From: Lachnotalea sp. AF33-28
GTDB lineage: Bacteria; Bacillota; Clostridia; Lachnospirales; Lachnospiraceae
Direction: 5' to 3'
Length of the DNA: 64,000 nt
Assembly: GCF_003477885.1 (NCBI RefSeq)
Contig: NZ_QUEE01000010.1
Span: 124,001 to 188,000, forward strand
The position numbers were made by a program, and so were the translations under genes. Position 1 is the stretch's first letter; each line of letters begins with the position of its first letter. Below are positions 1 through 7,836 of the stretch, piece after piece. Under the pieces are notes generated by a model. The model searched no databases. It saw only the letters and a program-made list of their open reading frames with translations, and had not been told where the DNA came from.

Positions 1-2
1 TC

Positions 3-344
3 CGGTATCCACGCCTTGAAAGTACGGTGGATATCATTCACAGAAACGGAGGGTTTGCGGTGCTCGCCCATCCTGGCGTCAATCTGAGAGGGCGCGAAGA
101 GCTGCTGGAACAGGTCCTCAAGCCCGGTATAGACGGACTGGAGGCATTCAGCAGCTATCACAGCAAAGATGAGGCGGCCTACTACTTTAACGAGGCAAAA
201 TCGCGCGGCCTGTTCGTTTCCTGTGGCAGCGATTATCACGGCAAAACGAAACCTGCCATCCGTGTCGGCGGCCACGGATGCCTGGCGTCGGATGATGAAA
301 TACGGGAATTGTATCACAGATACAGCTCCTGCATACCAATTTAA
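3..344 (+). CDS. PHP-domain phosphoesterase, C-terminal part (5' end outside window)
   Basis: The reading frame is open from the first bases and ends at TAA 342-344, so the start lies upstream of the window. The visible about 113 residues match the C-terminal half of PHP-domain metallo-phosphoesterases of the TrpH/YciV type. An AVLAHPG strand carries one metal-ligand His, a GLEAFSSYH segment follows, and a late CGSDYHG motif supplies the Asp-x-His ligands. Family members hydrolyse phosphoesters such as 3'-5' bisnucleotides or RNA 5' ends; the substrate cannot be told here. A terminator-like hairpin follows at 484-518, so it probably ends its transcription unit. Confidence 0.8.
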   Translation, partial: RYPRLESTVDIIHRNGGFAVLAHPGVNLRGREELLEQVLKPGIDGLEAFSSYHSKDEAAYYFNEAKSRGLFVSCGSDYHGKTKPAIRVGGHGCLASDDEIRELYHRYSSCIPI

Positions 345-483
345 AAGTGACAGTTCAGACGAGTACATATCAGACAACAGGCTGACAACAGCCGATATTT
401 ACGACCTGACGGACGCTATTTCTATGGATGGGTCTATACTGTTAAAAGTGGAAAGTGAACAATAAAATAAGCGTATAATTGTG

Positions 484-518
484 GTGGGAACGTTTAAAAT
501 GCTCCCGCCATTTTTTTA
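484..518 (+). terminator. Rho-independent terminator-like hairpin after the PHP gene
   Basis: An imperfect GC-rich stem (GGTGGGAACG against TGCTCCCGCC, 484-510) is followed by seven T residues. The T tract is also the 5' arm of repeat element A1, so terminator and repeat are merged. Confidence 0.6.
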
Positions 519-654
519 TTCAATAGGAGAATACGGCCTATTGAATAAAAAACGCTCCGCTTAGGAACGCACTGCGGCGGGAAGGTATTATGCCGCCAGA
601 GCGGCCCGCCGCAGGCGGAGAATCCCGCGAGCGGGATTCTTATTTATTCAATAG
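511..654. repeat. Repeat family A, copy 1
   Basis: The copy starts with a long arm (511-527, T7 then ATTCAATAGG), a short loop and the complementary arm (537-552, CCTATTGAATAAAAAA). A conserved core follows that begins CGCTCCGC and contains GGAACGCACTGCGGCGGG. The core folds into CGGCGGG/CCCGCCG enclosing GCCGC/GCGGC, followed by a GAATCCCGC/GCGGGATTC hairpin. A third copy of the arm (TTATTTATTCAATAG, 640-654) closes the element. Related copies lie at 57183-57288 and 63798-63948. Confidence 0.75.
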
Positions 655-722
655 AGTGCGCTCCCCGCCATACGCGGGAGGTTTGTGGTAACTCTGAATA
701 GTAAGTTCACCCTGTTTTACGA

Positions 723-751
723 TTGACGCAAACGGTGAAATTTGGTAAAAT
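723..751 (+). promoter_or_regulatory. Sigma-A promoter of the glycerol-phosphate-like operon
   Basis: TTGACG (723-728), a 17-base spacer and TAAAAT (746-751) lie about 80 bases before the first gene. An inverted repeat TTCACC...GGTGAA (about 703-736) overlaps the -35 element and could be an operator (inference). Confidence 0.6.
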
Positions 752-829
752 AAGAATATATAGTCGGTCATGCGGGCGACTTGGGCAGGTCTTGATTGTA
801 AGCCTTAAAAGGCAGAAGGAATGGGGAAG

Positions 830-2548
830 ATGAATATTGCGAAGCTGAACCGGAAATTGCAGAAGAAGTATCGGGGAGCTGTGTCAGTCAGAGAGGAAGA
901 GGACCGCATTGTGGTGTCGGGCAGGCTGACTGACTGGAACGATGCGGTGGAAGCATGTACGATGTGCGTGCAGAGGAAGGGCGATAAGCATGTGGTGAAC
1001 GATATCGCGCTGGAGGGGGTACGGATTCCTGCCATGAGGGTGCCGGATATCCGCGATGAGAGCCTGGAAGGCCTGCGGCCCGATGTGCTGATCGTCGGCG
1101 GCGGGATTTCCGGCGCCAGCATCGCACGGGAACTGACGAAGTGGAAGCTGGATATCCTGCTGGTTGAGAAAGAGGCGGATCTGGCGGTCCAGGCTTCGGG
1201 GAGAAATGACGGGGAGGTGCATCCCGGTGTGGATTTAAATAAGGGCAGCCTAAAGCAGCATTATGTCCTGCTGGGAAACCTCATGTATGACCGGATCTGT
1301 GAGGAACTGGATGTGCCGTTTCGGCGCTGCGGCCAGTACGTGGGATTTACGGATGCTGTGGCCTGGCCGATTGTGCGGCTGTTTGTGTGGCAGAGGAAAC
1401 ATATCTGCGGTGTAAGGGATACGAGGCTGGTTGGCCGTCGGGAGCTTAGGATGGCGGAGCCGGAGTTAAATCCGGCGTTTAAGTTCGCCATATATAATCC
1501 AAGCGCCGGCTGTGTATGTCCATACGGTCTGACTATCGCATACGGGGAAAATGCGGTGCAGAACGGAGCCAGGATTTCGCTGAATACGGCCGTTCTGGAT
1601 ATGGATGTGACGGAGGGACGCATAATGAGTGTCCGAACCAACCGCGGAACGGTGTATCCCAGGCTGGTGATCAATGCCGCCGGCACTTTCGCAGAAGATG
1701 TGGCAGAGATGGCCGGGGACCGGTTTTATTCCATCCATCCCAGAAGGGGGACGAATTCAATATTGGATAAAAAGGCGGGACATTTGATTTCATCGATCTC
1801 TTCCATCAAAACGCTGAAGAAAAATCCGGCCCACAGCAAGGGCGGCGGGCTGCTGCACACGGTGGACGGCAACGTGCTGGTGGGGCCGGATGCGGTGGAG
1901 ACCTGTGAGAAAGAAAATTTTGCCACAAACCAGGAGTCCGTTGACAAGGTGTTTTCCAAGCAGAAAATGACTGCGCCGGGACTGAAGCAGGCGGATAGCA
2001 TCGCCTATTTCACCGGCGTGCGCGCGGCAAGCTTCGAAGAGGATTTTGTGATTGAGAAGGGGCGGCGGACAAAAAACCTGATTCACTGTGCGGCGATACA
2101 GTCGCCGGGCCTGACATCGGCTCCTGCGGTGGCGGTGGACGTTGCGAAGATGGCTGCGGATGAGCTTGGCAGGCTCTTTAAGGTGGAGCAAAATCCGGAT
2201 TTTCAGCCCAGGCGGGCGGGAATTCCCAGGCTTCGGGAGCTGCCCAGACAGGAGAGGGAGCGGCTGATCAGAGAAAATCCGGATTATGGCGTGATTGTCT
2301 GCCGGTGTGAGGAGATCAGCAGAGGGGAGATACTGGATGCGCTTAAATCTCCTCTGCCGGTCTGCACCGTGGACGGCGTGAAGAAAAGGCTGCGTCCCGG
2401 CATGGGACGGTGCCAGGGAGGCTTCTGTCTGCCACTGGTGGCCAAAATTATCAGCGAATATCTGGGCGTACCCCTGTCAGAGGTGCGTAAGGCGGGGCCG
2501 GATTCGGTGATCTCTTATGGGCCGCAGGCGGGAAAGGAAAGCATATGA
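830..2548 (+). CDS. FAD-dependent glycerol-3-phosphate dehydrogenase-like protein with BON-like N-terminus and [2Fe-2S] domain
   Basis: The order of domains is a 60-residue BON-like segment, a DAO-type FAD domain with VGGGISGAS near residue 88, and a C-terminal BFD-type [2Fe-2S] domain. The iron-sulfur cysteines are in CRC near 490 and RCQGGFC near 526. This is the layout of GlpA-like enzymes that oxidise glycerol-3-phosphate or a related hydroxy-phosphate and pass electrons on. The ATG at 830 is preferred over 821 because AGAAGGA (814-820) would abut 821 but sits nine bases from 830. It overlaps the next gene by ATGA, and the three proteins probably form one complex. The true substrate is not proven; the BON-like segment is unusual for GlpA. 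Confidence 0.85.
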   Translation: MNIAKLNRKLQKKYRGAVSVREEEDRIVVSGRLTDWNDAVEACTMCVQRKGDKHVVNDIALEGVRIPAMRVPDIRDESLEGLRPDVLIVGGGISGASIARELTKWKLDILLVEKEADLAVQASGRNDGEVHPGVDLNKGSLKQHYVLLGNLMYDRICEELDVPFRRCGQYVGFTDAVAWPIVRLFVWQRKHICGVRDTRLVGRRELRMAEPELNPAFKFAIYNPSAGCVCPYGLTIAYGENAVQNGARISLNTAVLDMDVTEGRIMSVRTNRGTVYPRLVINAAGTFAEDVAEMAGDRFYSIHPRRGTNSILDKKAGHLISSISSIKTLKKNPAHSKGGGLLHTVDGNVLVGPDAVETCEKENFATNQESVDKVFSKQKMTAPGLKQADSIAYFTGVRAASFEEDFVIEKGRRTKNLIHCAAIQSPGLTSAPAVAVDVAKMAADELGRLFKVEQNPDFQPRRAGIPRLRELPRQERERLIRENPDYGVIVCRCEEISRGEILDALKSPLPVCTVDGVKKRLRPGMGRCQGGFCLPLVAKIISEYLGVPLSEVRKAGPDSVISYGPQAGKESI

Positions 2549-3951
2549 GGGAATATGATGTGATTGTGATCGGAGGGGGGCCGGCCGGACTGGCGGCGGC
2601 CATATCCGCGGATAAAGAAGGGGCACGGGTGCTCCTCATCGAGCGGGAGGCCCGGCTGGGCGGCATCTTAAAGCAATGCATCCATGACGGTTTTGGGCTG
2701 GTGCGTTTTGGGGAAAAGCTGACCGGACCGGAATACGCGGAGCGCTTTATAGACGAATTTTATGAGAGGAAAATTGGCTGCCGGACGCTTACTTTTGTAA
2801 CAGAGATACAAAGAAAGGAAAAAGGTTTTCTCGTTACAACTGTTAACAGAGACGGAATGGCGGATTGGCTGGCGGGGAGCATTGTCCTGGCCACAGGATG
2901 CAGGGAGCGTACGGCCAAACAGGTGTTTATCCACGGGACCAGGCCGGCCGGCGTGTTTACAGCCGGCACGGCCCAGCATTTCACCAATCTTTTGGGGGAG
3001 ATGCCCACAAGGCGCTGCGTGATTTTGGGAAGCGGCGATATCGGACTGATCATGGCCAGACGTCTGACGTTAGAAGGTGCGAAGGTGCTGGGTGTATATG
3101 AGGTGAAGCCTTCGCCGTCCGGGCTGACCAGAAATCTTGTGCAGTGCCTGGAGGATTATGATATTCCGCTCTATCTGTCCCATACCGTGACCAGAGTCTT
3201 TGGAGAGGAGCGTCTGACCGGCGTGGAGATCTCACAGGTGGATGAGCAATTGAAGTCGGTGCCGGGCACATCTTACCGGGTGGACTGCGACGCGCTGATT
3301 CTGTCGGTGGGGCTGATCCCGGAGAACGAGATGGCATCCAAACTGGGCGTGACGCTGGATGGCCGTACCAAAGGCCCTGTCTGTGACGAGGATTTCATGA
3401 CGGATGTGGAGGGGGTCTTTTCCTGCGGAAATGCGCTTCATGTCAATGATCTGGTGGACTATGTGTCGGAGAGCGGAGAACTTGCGGGACAGAGCGCGGC
3501 TGCTTATGTGAGGGGCAGGGGGACAGCAGAAGTCAGTACGGTCGATTTAGAGGCGGATCGGTCGCTCCAGTATCTGGTTCCCCAGAGGATACATCTCCGG
3601 CCGGAGGGAAAGAAAACGGTGCTGTATTTTCGCAGCGGCAGAGAGATGAAAAAGTCTGTATTTACAGTTGAAGCCGATGGAAGACAGGTCTTTTGCAGGA
3701 CCTATGCCGCTCTAAGACCGCCTGAGATGGAGCGCATAAAGCTGGATACGGGAGGCTGGGGTCTTGGCCCGGGGTCGCGCGTTACGGTATCTGTCAGAGA
3801 ATGTACGGCCGGAGATGAGGTAACCGCCGGAAAGAAGGAGGATCTCGGAGGCGCTGCCGCTGCCGGAGATGCTGCCGTCAGGGATGCTGCCGTCAGAGAT
3901 GCTGCCGTCAGAGACACCGCCGCCGCGGATGGGAAGGGAGGCCGCCGATGA
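2545..3951 (+). CDS. NAD(P)/FAD-dependent oxidoreductase, GlpB-like partner
   Basis: This pyridine-nucleotide-disulfide-type flavoprotein has an N-terminal FAD motif (VIGGGPAGLAAA, residues 7-18) and a second nucleotide-binding motif around residue 160 (ILGSGDIGLIMARR). A late CGNALHVNDLVDYV segment is typical of the family found between GlpA-like and DUF1667 genes in Firmicutes. It starts by ATGA overlap with the upstream dehydrogenase and ends by ATGA overlap with the DUF1667 gene, so all three are translationally coupled. It likely channels electrons from the GlpA-like subunit. The last about 35 residues are an Ala/Asp/Arg low-complexity tail built from a 15-base tandem repeat (VRDAA units, about 3877-3925), which is odd for the family. 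Confidence 0.85.
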   Translation: MREYDVIVIGGGPAGLAAAISADKEGARVLLIEREARLGGILKQCIHDGFGLVRFGEKLTGPEYAERFIDEFYERKIGCRTLTFVTEIQRKEKGFLVTTVNRDGMADWLAGSIVLATGCRERTAKQVFIHGTRPAGVFTAGTAQHFTNLLGEMPTRRCVILGSGDIGLIMARRLTLEGAKVLGVYEVKPSPSGLTRNLVQCLEDYDIPLYLSHTVTRVFGEERLTGVEISQVDEQLKSVPGTSYRVDCDALILSVGLIPENEMASKLGVTLDGRTKGPVCDEDFMTDVEGVFSCGNALHVNDLVDYVSESGELAGQSAAAYVRGRGTAEVSTVDLEADRSLQYLVPQRIHLRPEGKKTVLYFRSGREMKKSVFTVEADGRQVFCRTYAALRPPEMERIKLDTGGWGLGPGSRVTVSVRECTAGDEVTAGKKEDLGGAAAAGDAAVRDAAVRDAAVRDTAAADGKGGRR

Positions 3952-4310
3952 AAGAGATGATCTGCATTGTCTGCCCGAACGGATGCAGGATGGAAGTGGA
4001 AGAGAGTGACGGACGCATTCTGGTGCGGGGCAACCGCTGTAAGAGGGGGGAAGAGTTTGTAAGATCAGAGCTCACCTGTCCCATGAGGACGGTCTGCTCC
4101 ACCGTGCGGACCGCGTTTCCAGAGGCTCCGGCACTGCCGGTCAGGGTGTCGGCTCCGATTCCAAAGGATCAGATATTTCCGGTGATGCATGCCATCCATG
4201 AGGTGTATCTCACCCGCAGGGTGGCGCGGGGGGAAACCGTGATCAGAGATGTGCTGGGACTAGGCGTGGATGTGATCGCCACCAGCGGCATATTGATACC
4301 AAAACAGTAA
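3948..4310 (+). CDS. DUF1667 cysteine-rich protein
   Basis: This 120-residue protein has Cys motifs CIVCPNGC (residues 5-12), NRCKRG and LTCPMR, the signature of DUF1667. In Firmicutes the family accompanies GlpA-like and NAD/FAD oxidoreductase subunits, where it is thought to bind metal or an iron-sulfur centre and act as the small electron-transfer subunit (family knowledge and inference). Translation is coupled by the ATGA overlap at 3948-3951. No membrane segment is visible, so it is not an obvious membrane anchor like GlpC. Confidence 0.8.
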   Translation: MKEMICIVCPNGCRMEVEESDGRILVRGNRCKRGEEFVRSELTCPMRTVCSTVRTAFPEAPALPVRVSAPIPKDQIFPVMHAIHEVYLTRRVARGETVIRDVLGLGVDVIATSGILIPKQ

Positions 4311-4350
4311 AAAGTCAGAAACGCGCCTTAGAGCGCAGACAGGAGCCAGT

Positions 4351-6081
4351 ATGAGCAAACCGTATAAAGGATTTGAGCCGGCATGGGTGAAGGAGCCTGC
4401 GCCGAAGAACAGCTACCGTTCTATTTTCCGCTGGGGTGATCCGGAATTTGTGAAATATCCGAAAGAAACGCTGTACAAGATGATGAAGGAACAGTTCCGT
4501 ATGACCGATGAGGATTTCAGCCATTATGACGGCGATATCGGCTGGGATGAGGTGCATCTGAACAGGCCGTGCCGGCTGGAGAAAAGGCACAGAGAGGCCA
4601 TGGAAGAGATCGTGGGCAGAGAGTTTGTCACCGATGAAGACTATCCGAGGCTGTCCGTAGCCTATGGAAAGACCGGTTTTGATACTTTGAGGCTGCGTGA
4701 AAAGAGAGTGGACAGTCTGCCCGATCTGGTGGTCTATCCCGATACCACGGAGCAGGTGGAGCGGATTGTGGACTATTGCTCAAAAAATGCTATCCCGCTC
4801 TACGTCTACGGCGGCGGCAGCAGCGTTACCATGGGGGTGGAGCCGGTGAAGGGCGGCATTTCTCTGGATATGCGGCTGCGTTTTAACAAGGTTTTAGGCT
4901 TTAACGAAACGGATCAGACGATCACGGTGCAGGCCGGCATGTCAGGACCCAAGCTGGAAGATACGCTGAACCGGGCGCCGGAGCTTTTAAAGGCGGTGCG
5001 CAGATACACCTGCGGGCACTTTCCGCAGTCTTTTGAATACAGCAGCGTGGGGGGATGGGTGGTGACCAGAGGCGCCGGCCAGAACAGCACCTATTACGGC
5101 TGCATCACGGATATCGTAGCCGGCCAGAAATACGCCACCCCCATCGGAACGGTCACCACCAGCACCTATCCGAGAGAGGCCACGGGGCCTAACCTGAATC
5201 AGATCATGATGGGAAGCGAGGGGACCTTCGGCGTGCTGACGGAAGTGACCCTGCGGGTATTCCGTTACATGCCGGAAAACAGAAAACGCTTTTCCTTTAT
5301 CTTCAAGGACTGGGAGACCGCTATGGATGCGGCCAGAGAGATGATGCAGTGCGAGGCCGGTTATTCCTCGGTCTTCCGTCTCTCCGACCCGGAGGAGACC
5401 AGCCTGATGCTCAAGCTCTACAATGTGGATGAAACACCGCTGCAGAAGCTGTTTGATATCAGGGGATATAAGGATATGAAGCGGTGCCTGTTCATCGGTT
5501 TTACGGACGGGGAGAAAGGGTACTCCAAAAATGTGGCGAAAAACATACGGCGCATCGCCCATGAGCGCGGCGGCATGAGCCTGACCTCTTTTGTCACAAA
5601 GAGCTGGGAGCATGGCCGGTTTACCGATCCGTATCTGCGCGATACAATGCTGGATTTCGGCATCATGACCGACACGCTGGAATGCACGGTGCACTGGTCC
5701 AACATGGCGAAGGTACATAAGGAGGTGCGGGAGGTCTGCCACCGTCTGCCCAATACCATTGTGACCACCCATATGTCCCACTGTTATCCGCAGGGTGCCA
5801 ACCTCTACTTCATCTTTATCACCAAAATCGACGACGCGGAGAAATTCCGGGAATATCACAGCAGCATTCTGGACGCGATCCAGAAATCCGGCGCGGCCAT
5901 GAGCCACCATCACGGCATCGGCAAGATGTTCGCGCCGTGGCTGGAGGGGCAGCTGGGACGCACGGAATACGGCGTATTCCATGCCCTTAAGGACTATTTT
6001 GACCCCGGATACAATATGAATCCCGGCGGAACCCTGGGACTGGATCTGCCCGAAGACAAAAAGCGGTTTCCAAATCAGTAA
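4351..6081 (+). CDS. FAD-binding oxidoreductase, alkylglycerone-phosphate synthase/GlcD family
   Basis: The protein is 576 residues long. A PCMH-type FAD domain contains VYGGGSSVTMG (about residues 151-161) and an EGTFGVLTEV stretch. The C-terminal half has the HHHGIGK motif (about residue 517) that forms the active site of alkyldihydroxyacetone-phosphate synthases. Related bacterial enzymes oxidise 2-hydroxy acids or glycerol-type phosphates, so a role with the preceding dehydrogenase set is plausible, but the substrate is not determined. It follows the DUF1667 gene by 40 bases and probably ends the first operon, since a promoter for the next gene lies at 6111-6139. Confidence 0.85.
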   Translation: MSKPYKGFEPAWVKEPAPKNSYRSIFRWGDPEFVKYPKETLYKMMKEQFRMTDEDFSHYDGDIGWDEVHLNRPCRLEKRHREAMEEIVGREFVTDEDYPRLSVAYGKTGFDTLRLREKRVDSLPDLVVYPDTTEQVERIVDYCSKNAIPLYVYGGGSSVTMGVEPVKGGISLDMRLRFNKVLGFNETDQTITVQAGMSGPKLEDTLNRAPELLKAVRRYTCGHFPQSFEYSSVGGWVVTRGAGQNSTYYGCITDIVAGQKYATPIGTVTTSTYPREATGPNLNQIMMGSEGTFGVLTEVTLRVFRYMPENRKRFSFIFKDWETAMDAAREMMQCEAGYSSVFRLSDPEETSLMLKLYNVDETPLQKLFDIRGYKDMKRCLFIGFTDGEKGYSKNVAKNIRRIAHERGGMSLTSFVTKSWEHGRFTDPYLRDTMLDFGIMTDTLECTVHWSNMAKVHKEVREVCHRLPNTIVTTHMSHCYPQGANLYFIFITKIDDAEKFREYHSSILDAIQKSGAAMSHHHGIGKMFAPWLEGQLGRTEYGVFHALKDYFDPGYNMNPGGTLGLDLPEDKKRFPNQ

Positions 6082-6110
6082 ATGCGGTGTACAAATTCTT
6101 TTATTTGATG

Positions 6111-6163
6111 TTTACACGGATAATCCAATGAGGTATGATGTGATCATATGGCATATGCCATAT
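6111..6163 (+). promoter_or_regulatory. Promoter with 18-bp palindromic operator
   Basis: TTTACA (6111-6116), a 17-base spacer and TATGAT (6134-6139) form a sigma-A promoter. A perfect 18-base palindrome (ATATGGCATATGCCATAT, 6146-6163) covers the expected transcription start, the usual position for a repressor site. No candidate repressor gene is adjacent. Confidence 0.6.
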
Positions 6164-6177
6164 AGACGGGGGCAGGT

Positions 6178-7752
6178 ATGGAAGAAAGAGCAGAACGGGT
6201 TGTATTGATCTTTGATGTGGGGACACAGAGTTCCAGGGCGCTTCTTGTGAACAACCGCGGGGAGATACTGGGAAAGGAGCAGTGCAGGCATGATCCGCCT
6301 TATGTTTCTCCGGATACGGATCTGGCGGAGCAGGACGCGGATTTCTATTACGAACATATCTGCTCTGCCGCCAGAGGGCTGAAGAAACGCATGCCGGAAT
6401 GCTGGGAGCGGATCGAGGCGGTTTCGGTCACCGCGATCCGGGCCACCACGGTTTGTGTGGATAAGGAAGGGAAGCCTTTAAGACCGGCATTTGTCTGGCT
6501 GGATAACCGCAAGGCGGAAGGAAAGCCTAAGTATTCCCAGCTCACCAGGCTGATGCTTAAGGCCGTTGGCATGGATCAGACAGCGATCATGCAGTACCGA
6601 AAAGGCCAGTGCAACTGGATGATGGAAAAGGAGCCCGAGACCTGGAAGAAGACCTATAAGTATCTGATGATCAGCGGTTATCTGATCTTTAAACTGACCG
6701 GCCGTATGGTGGACTGTGCCGCCAGCATGGTGGGCAGAATCCCTTTTGACCACAGGGCGAGAAACTGGCAGAAGAAAGGGGCTCTGACGAGGCCCGTGTT
6801 TGACATTGAGCCGGAAAAGCTCTGCGATATCGCCGAAACAGGAGAGGTGATGGGGGAGATCACCGGGAAGGCCGCCGCGGATACAGGTCTTAGATGCGGG
6901 CTGCCCGTCATCGCTTCCGGTTCCGATAAAGCCTGTGAGATATTGGGTCTGGGGTGCATAAACAGGGAGAGGGCCGCCATCAGCTTCGGAACCACCGCCA
7001 CCGTAACATTTACCACACCGGAATATGTGGAGCCGGAGCGCTGGATACCGCCCTATGCTTCGGTGATGAAGGGGCATTTTACCCCGGAGATTGAGATCTT
7101 CAGGGGTTACTGGCTGGTGTCCTGGTTTAAGAAAGAATTTGCCGAAAAGGAAGAGGAGATGGCGAGGCAGCTGGGAGTCTCTGCGGAGCAGCTTTTAAAT
7201 GAACGGTTGAGCGAGGTGCCTGCGGGATGCGAAGGCCTGATCTTTCAGCCCTATTTCACGCCCAATACCACGATGCCCGTGGCTAAGGGCTCGGTGATCG
7301 GCTTTTCCGATGTCCACACGCGCATACACATCTACCGGGCGATCATAGAGGGAATCAACTTCGCATTGATCGACGGCATGCGGCAGCTGGAAAAGCAGTC
7401 CGGCCACAGGTTTCAGGAGATCCGGCTCGGGGGAGGCGGCGCTCAGAGCGACGAAATCTGCCAGATTACGGCGGACATGTTCGGCCTTCCGGCGGTCCGC
7501 ACGCAGACGCATGAGGTGTCCGGCATCGGCAGCGCCATGGCAGTGTTTGTGGGGCTGGGGGAATTTTCCGGCTATAAAGAGGCTGCGGAGCATATGGTCT
7601 CTGTCAAGGATGTATTCGAGCCCGACATGGAGCAGCACCGGATTTACCAAATGTTATATGAGGAAGTATTTAAAAAAATCTACGGACGGCTTTCTCCTTT
7701 GTATCAGAGGATCAATGAGATCTACGGAGCCGGGGCGAAGCCGGAGCTGTAG
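6178..7752 (+). CDS. FGGY-family carbohydrate kinase (glycerol-kinase-like)
   Basis: An N-terminal phosphate-binding motif FDVGTQSSRALL and the two actin-like ATPase domains of FGGY kinases are visible. ISFGTTATVTF (about residue 265) and LGGGGAQSDEICQ (about residue 418) match the conserved adenosine/phosphate loops. The 524 residues agree with the family (about 500). The sugar or polyol substrate is not evident; with the dehydrogenase set upstream, glycerol, erythritol or a similar polyol is reasonable. The upstream spacing holds GGGGGCAGG and the ATG at 6178. It has its own promoter and a palindromic operator, and the alpha-mannosidase 84 bases downstream is probably co-transcribed. Confidence 0.85.
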   Translation: MEERAERVVLIFDVGTQSSRALLVNNRGEILGKEQCRHDPPYVSPDTDLAEQDADFYYEHICSAARGLKKRMPECWERIEAVSVTAIRATTVCVDKEGKPLRPAFVWLDNRKAEGKPKYSQLTRLMLKAVGMDQTAIMQYRKGQCNWMMEKEPETWKKTYKYLMISGYLIFKLTGRMVDCAASMVGRIPFDHRARNWQKKGALTRPVFDIEPEKLCDIAETGEVMGEITGKAAADTGLRCGLPVIASGSDKACEILGLGCINRERAAISFGTTATVTFTTPEYVEPERWIPPYASVMKGHFTPEIEIFRGYWLVSWFKKEFAEKEEEMARQLGVSAEQLLNERLSEVPAGCEGLIFQPYFTPNTTMPVAKGSVIGFSDVHTRIHIYRAIIEGINFALIDGMRQLEKQSGHRFQEIRLGGGGAQSDEICQITADMFGLPAVRTQTHEVSGIGSAMAVFVGLGEFSGYKEAAEHMVSVKDVFEPDMEQHRIYQMLYEEVFKKIYGRLSPLYQRINEIYGAGAKPEL

Positions 7753-7836
7753 GATGAGTGGCGGCAGGCGGCACAGGCCTGGCCGCACAGCATAGGGGCG
7801 CGGGGATGCGCTCTTGAGATAATCAGGAGGATTGAC

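Noticed and set aside
169..465. Plus-strand open frame overlapping the PHP gene end
   Set aside because: Its first half is a shifted reading of the PHP codons, and there is no ribosome-binding site before the start.
4987..5982. Minus-strand open frame (331 codons) opposite the FAD oxidoreductase
   Set aside because: It lies fully inside a confident gene, has no family resemblance and no start signals.
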